Assembly: GCA_030041195.1 (NCBI GenBank)
Contig: JASHOI010000041.1
Coordinates: 1-16,110, forward strand
Reading direction: 5' to 3'
DNA: 16,110 bases
DNA from: Streptosporangiaceae bacterium
Lineage (GTDB): Bacteria; Actinomycetota; Actinomycetes; Streptosporangiales; Streptosporangiaceae
The notes under the pieces are model-generated. The model saw only the letters and a list, made by a program, of their open reading frames with translations. It did no database searches and was not told where the DNA came from. Numbering within the stretch: position 1 is the first letter of the stretch; the number at the start of each line of letters is the position of its first letter. The translations under genes were made by a program, and so were the position numbers. Below are positions 14,384 to 16,110 of the stretch, one piece after another.

Positions 14384-14458
14384 ATGGACGACGATATTCT
14401 GTTGATCATCGTAGATCCGTGCGACGTCACTCCGATGGAGCCTGCGACTGACTGCTGA
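14384..14458 (+). CDS. Predicted 24-residue peptide (leader or RiPP precursor-like)
   Basis: ATG at 14384 is preceded by GGAGG (14371-14375) with an ideal 8-base gap. The peptide starts MDDDILLIIVDPC and ends PATDC: an acidic start, a hydrophobic core (ILLIIV), then a Pro/Thr/Asp-rich tail with cysteines at positions 13 and 24. An in-frame ATG at 14369 overlaps the ribosome site and is less likely. Such short acidic peptides with Thr/Cys-rich tails resemble RiPP precursors, but no modifying enzyme is visible in the window. It could equally be a regulatory leader for the exporter that starts 363 bases downstream, or a secreted-size signal peptide. It lies downstream of the SARP-like repeats and is far less GC-rich than the genes to the left. 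Unrecognised by family. Confidence 0.45.
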   Translation: MDDDILLIIVDPCDVTPMEPATDC

Positions 14459-14530
14459 TATTACGCATTCAGTGAGGTTGGCAAACGTTAACTCGATGCG
14501 ACGTTCTCGCTTCTCGCTTTTAAAGACTAA

Positions 14531-14628
14531 CTAACCTGCGGGTGGCGTGCGCCTGAAGTTTGAAGTTCAGCCAAGATCCAATTCTAGGCACCAGCCTAGA
14601 CGCTTAGCTTTCGCTGCCTGCAGGTTAG
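14531..14628. promoter_or_regulatory. Inverted repeat CTAACCTGC...GCAGGTTAG upstream of second MFS gene
   Basis: CTAACCTGC at 14531-14539 and GCAGGTTAG at 14620-14628 are perfect 9-bp arms. The motif is identical to the operator arms at 12713-12721 and 12737-12744 at the CGNR/exporter promoter. They may be regulator binding sites (likely the same protein) or pair in RNA around the stem-loop between them. Confidence 0.5.
14583..14600 (+). other. Stem-loop with 7-bp stem and ACCA loop
   Basis: TCTAGGC (14583-14589), loop ACCA, GCCTAGA (14594-14600) is a perfect hairpin within the leader of the second MFS gene. No T run follows (CGCTTAGCTTTCGCT), so it is not a standard terminator; it may be part of an RNA leader structure. 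Confidence 0.5.
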
Positions 14629-14821
14629 CCCTGATTGTCATTGCGCTCTTTCGCCGCGCGGGCCGTACATAGGTATCGTCGCCCTGCAGCCTGCCGCGGT
14701 CTTACTCACGACCGCACGACCAGCGACCTTCGCGTGTACGGCGGTGCGTGCGTCATCATGATGCATATCCGAGGCTCCGGCATCTGTCAGACTCGCACGG
14801 TGCCGCGTGGGGGTCAGCTGA

Positions 14822-16063
14822 ATGTCGTCTGTGAGACTGCGCCAGAATCCGGCATTCCTGGCTTTCTGGGCGGCACGCACGATTTCATTCGCTGGCACCG
14901 GAATCACAATGATCGTCTTGCCCGTCTTGGTCTATGGTCTCACCGACTCGCCCGCGGCCGTTTCCTCACTGGCGGTCCTCCGAGCGGTCCCATACCTAGC
15001 ATTCGGCCTTCTCGCGGGCGCATTCGCCGATCGCCGAGACCGCAAGAAGATGATGGTGGTATGCGACAGTGCCGCAGCGCTGCTGCTGGCCACAGTTCCG
15101 GCTGCGGCAATTCTTCATCGGCTGGCTCTACCACAACTGTTAGTCGTAACGCTCAGCATCGGAACGACTTTCGTATGGTTCGATGCGGCCAACTTCGGCT
15201 CGTTGCCCACCCTGGTCGATCGCGATCAGGTGTCGACGGCCCTAAGCCTCATCGATTCGTCGGGCACGATCGCCCTTCTGGTCGGGCCCAGCCTCGCCGG
15301 CGCCCTGATGGCTGTTATGCGGCCTGCCTATGCTCTCGGCTTCGACGCGATGAGCTATCTCATCTCCGCCCTTCTGCTTGCTTTGATTCGACGGCCGTTC
15401 AGCCGACCAGAGCAAGAGCGGTGCCCGCGCTTGCAAATTCGTCATGATATCAGCGAGGGCCTGCAATATCTGTGGCGCCAGCCAGTAATCCGCACGATGA
15501 CACTATCGGCCTTTTGCGCATGCTTGAGTTGGGGAGGTGCCTTCGGACTGCTCGTGGTCTATGCGAGCCGTGCCCTTCGCCTGACCCACATGGACGCACA
15601 GCTCGGGCTCCTCTATAGCGCTGGGGAACTCGGCGGCCTGGTCGCGGCGATCGTGACGCCTAAACTTATCAAGCATCTGGCGATCGAGCGCCTTATGACG
15701 ATCTTCCTGGCGGCCAATGCCATAGCCCTCGTGCTGCTCTCCCTTGCGCCGTCCTACGGCTGGGCGCTGCCGTTGTTCTGCTGCTATGAGCTTGTCTATG
15801 TCATAGTGCTTCTGACCGGTATCAATGCAAGGCAGACGCTGACACCAGACCACTTGCGGTCGCGGGTTAATACAGCTGCCAGACTCGTCGCATATGGCGG
15901 TCAGCCGATAGGAGCAGTCCTAGGCGGTTTGCTGGCAGAATGGCTGTCGATCCGCCTTACCTTCAGCGTGCTGGCTCTCAGCATCGCTGCTGGCGCATTT
16001 CTTACCGGGTGTCCCTGGCGCCGGCGCACGCTTACGCTGCTAACGAACGAAGCTCCTCAATGA
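14822..16063 (+). CDS. MFS transporter, probable drug/metabolite exporter
   Basis: A 413-residue MFS_3-type transporter with about 12 membrane segments. It begins MSSVRLRQNPAFLAFWAART then ISFAGTGITMIVLPVLVYGL; the loop GAFADRRDRKKMMVVCD is the motif A form of this family. Later segments include SLAGALMAVMRPAYALGFDA and GGQPIGAVLGGLLAEWLSIR, the latter with the conserved Gln-Pro/Gly pattern of exporters. It is a paralogue-type relative of the exporter at 11259-12677 but clearly different in sequence. GGGGG at 14810-14814 region provides the ribosome site about 8 bases before ATG. Codon use is distinctly less GC-biased than in the genes to the left (many A/T third positions), suggesting horizontal arrival. 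A further gene appears to overlap its stop as ATGA. Substrate unknown; the tiny peptide upstream is one candidate. Confidence 0.9.
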   Translation: MSSVRLRQNPAFLAFWAARTISFAGTGITMIVLPVLVYGLTDSPAAVSSLAVLRAVPYLAFGLLAGAFADRRDRKKMMVVCDSAAALLLATVPAAAILHRLALPQLLVVTLSIGTTFVWFDAANFGSLPTLVDRDQVSTALSLIDSSGTIALLVGPSLAGALMAVMRPAYALGFDAMSYLISALLLALIRRPFSRPEQERCPRLQIRHDISEGLQYLWRQPVIRTMTLSAFCACLSWGGAFGLLVVYASRALRLTHMDAQLGLLYSAGELGGLVAAIVTPKLIKHLAIERLMTIFLAANAIALVLLSLAPSYGWALPLFCCYELVYVIVLLTGINARQTLTPDHLRSRVNTAARLVAYGGQPIGAVLGGLLAEWLSIRLTFSVLALSIAAGAFLTGCPWRRRTLTLLTNEAPQ

Positions 16064-16110
16064 TTACGATCAATCAATCACGTTCGGTCGAGAGCAGCAA
16101 ATTGACCGTT
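16060..16110 (+). CDS. Start of a downstream gene overlapping the MFS stop (partial)
   Basis: ATG at 16060-16062 overlaps the exporter's TGA as ATGA, the classic sign of translational coupling. The frame begins MITINQSRSVESSKLTV and stays open to the window end (17 codons). Too short to assign a family. The ribosome site is weak, which coupling would tolerate. Confidence 0.4.
   Translation, partial: MITINQSRSVESSKLTV

Larger units (their letters stand above)
14459..14821. other. Long leader between small peptide ORF and second MFS gene
   Basis: 363 bases of clearly lower GC content with no convincing gene. It contains the CTAACCTGC/GCAGGTTAG pair, a strong stem-loop (14583-14600), CAGTGAGGTT (14467-14476) echoing CACTGAGGTT (14336-14345), a tandem TTCTCGC (14504-14517 area) and GAAGTTTGAAGTTC. 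A possible -35 TTGTCA at 14635-14640 lacks a good -10. A long plus frame through here into the MFS gene is a shadow. Confidence 0.5.

Noticed and set aside
14635..15447. 270-codon plus-strand frame overlapping the second MFS gene
   Set aside because: Arg/Ser-rich shadow of the exporter frame; no ribosome site or motif.
1..16110. CRISPR arrays, tRNA or rRNA genes
   Set aside because: No regularly spaced long repeats, cloverleaf-like sequences or rRNA signatures were seen on reading.

Overview
The window is very GC-rich (third codon positions almost always G or C) and carries LuxR-, LysR- and CGNR-type regulators, ISAs1- and IS5-like transposon debris and actinobacterial protein families. It fits a chromosome region of a filamentous actinobacterium of the Streptomyces/Streptosporangiales type. 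The genus cannot be fixed from sequence alone. The mix of intact operons, broken genes and transposase debris looks like an accessory region.

Layout. (1) 1-949, minus: N-terminal part of a large LuxR-family (LAL/MalT-type) ATPase regulator that runs off the left edge. (2) 950-1542: intergenic, holding a decayed 5' end of a LysR-type regulator gene. (3) 1543-6846, plus: a tight three-gene unit of a UbiX-type flavin prenyltransferase, a UbiD-type prenyl-FMN decarboxylase and a 1059-residue iron protein (ferritin-like, CDGSH, 4Fe-4S, CDGSH, degenerate globin and a C-terminal domain). UbiX makes the prenylated flavin that UbiD needs to decarboxylate an aromatic or unsaturated acid; the iron protein may add electron transfer or oxygen/iron chemistry. 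(4) 6847-8900: a graveyard with a broken alpha/beta-hydrolase (minus) and a frameshifted ISAs1 transposase (plus) fused in frame to another hydrolase remnant. (5) 8916-9836, minus: an intact LysR regulator whose 5' end matches the relic in (2). (6) 10397-12677, minus: an MFS exporter followed by a coupled AlkA-like DNA glycosylase broken by two frameshifts. (7) 12756-13394, plus: a divergent ABATE/CGNR zinc-finger regulator, sharing with the exporter a promoter region that holds nested inverted repeats. (8) 13541-13965: two halves of an IS5-like transposase in opposite orientations. (9) 14255-16110: a less GC-rich block with three 11-bp-spaced heptamers, tiny ORFs with at least one strong ribosome-binding site, a structured leader, a second MFS exporter and the start of an overlapping gene.

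Most interesting signals: the decarboxylase plus multi-iron-domain fusion operon; the CAGGTTAG/CTAACCTG motif shared by the upstream regions of both MFS exporters, which suggests a small regulon of the CGNR protein; and the SARP-like repeat, 24-residue peptide and exporter arrangement at the right end, which could be the edge of a peptide (RiPP-like) or other specialised-metabolite locus. All functional readings are inferred from recognisable motifs and layout; no database search was possible.
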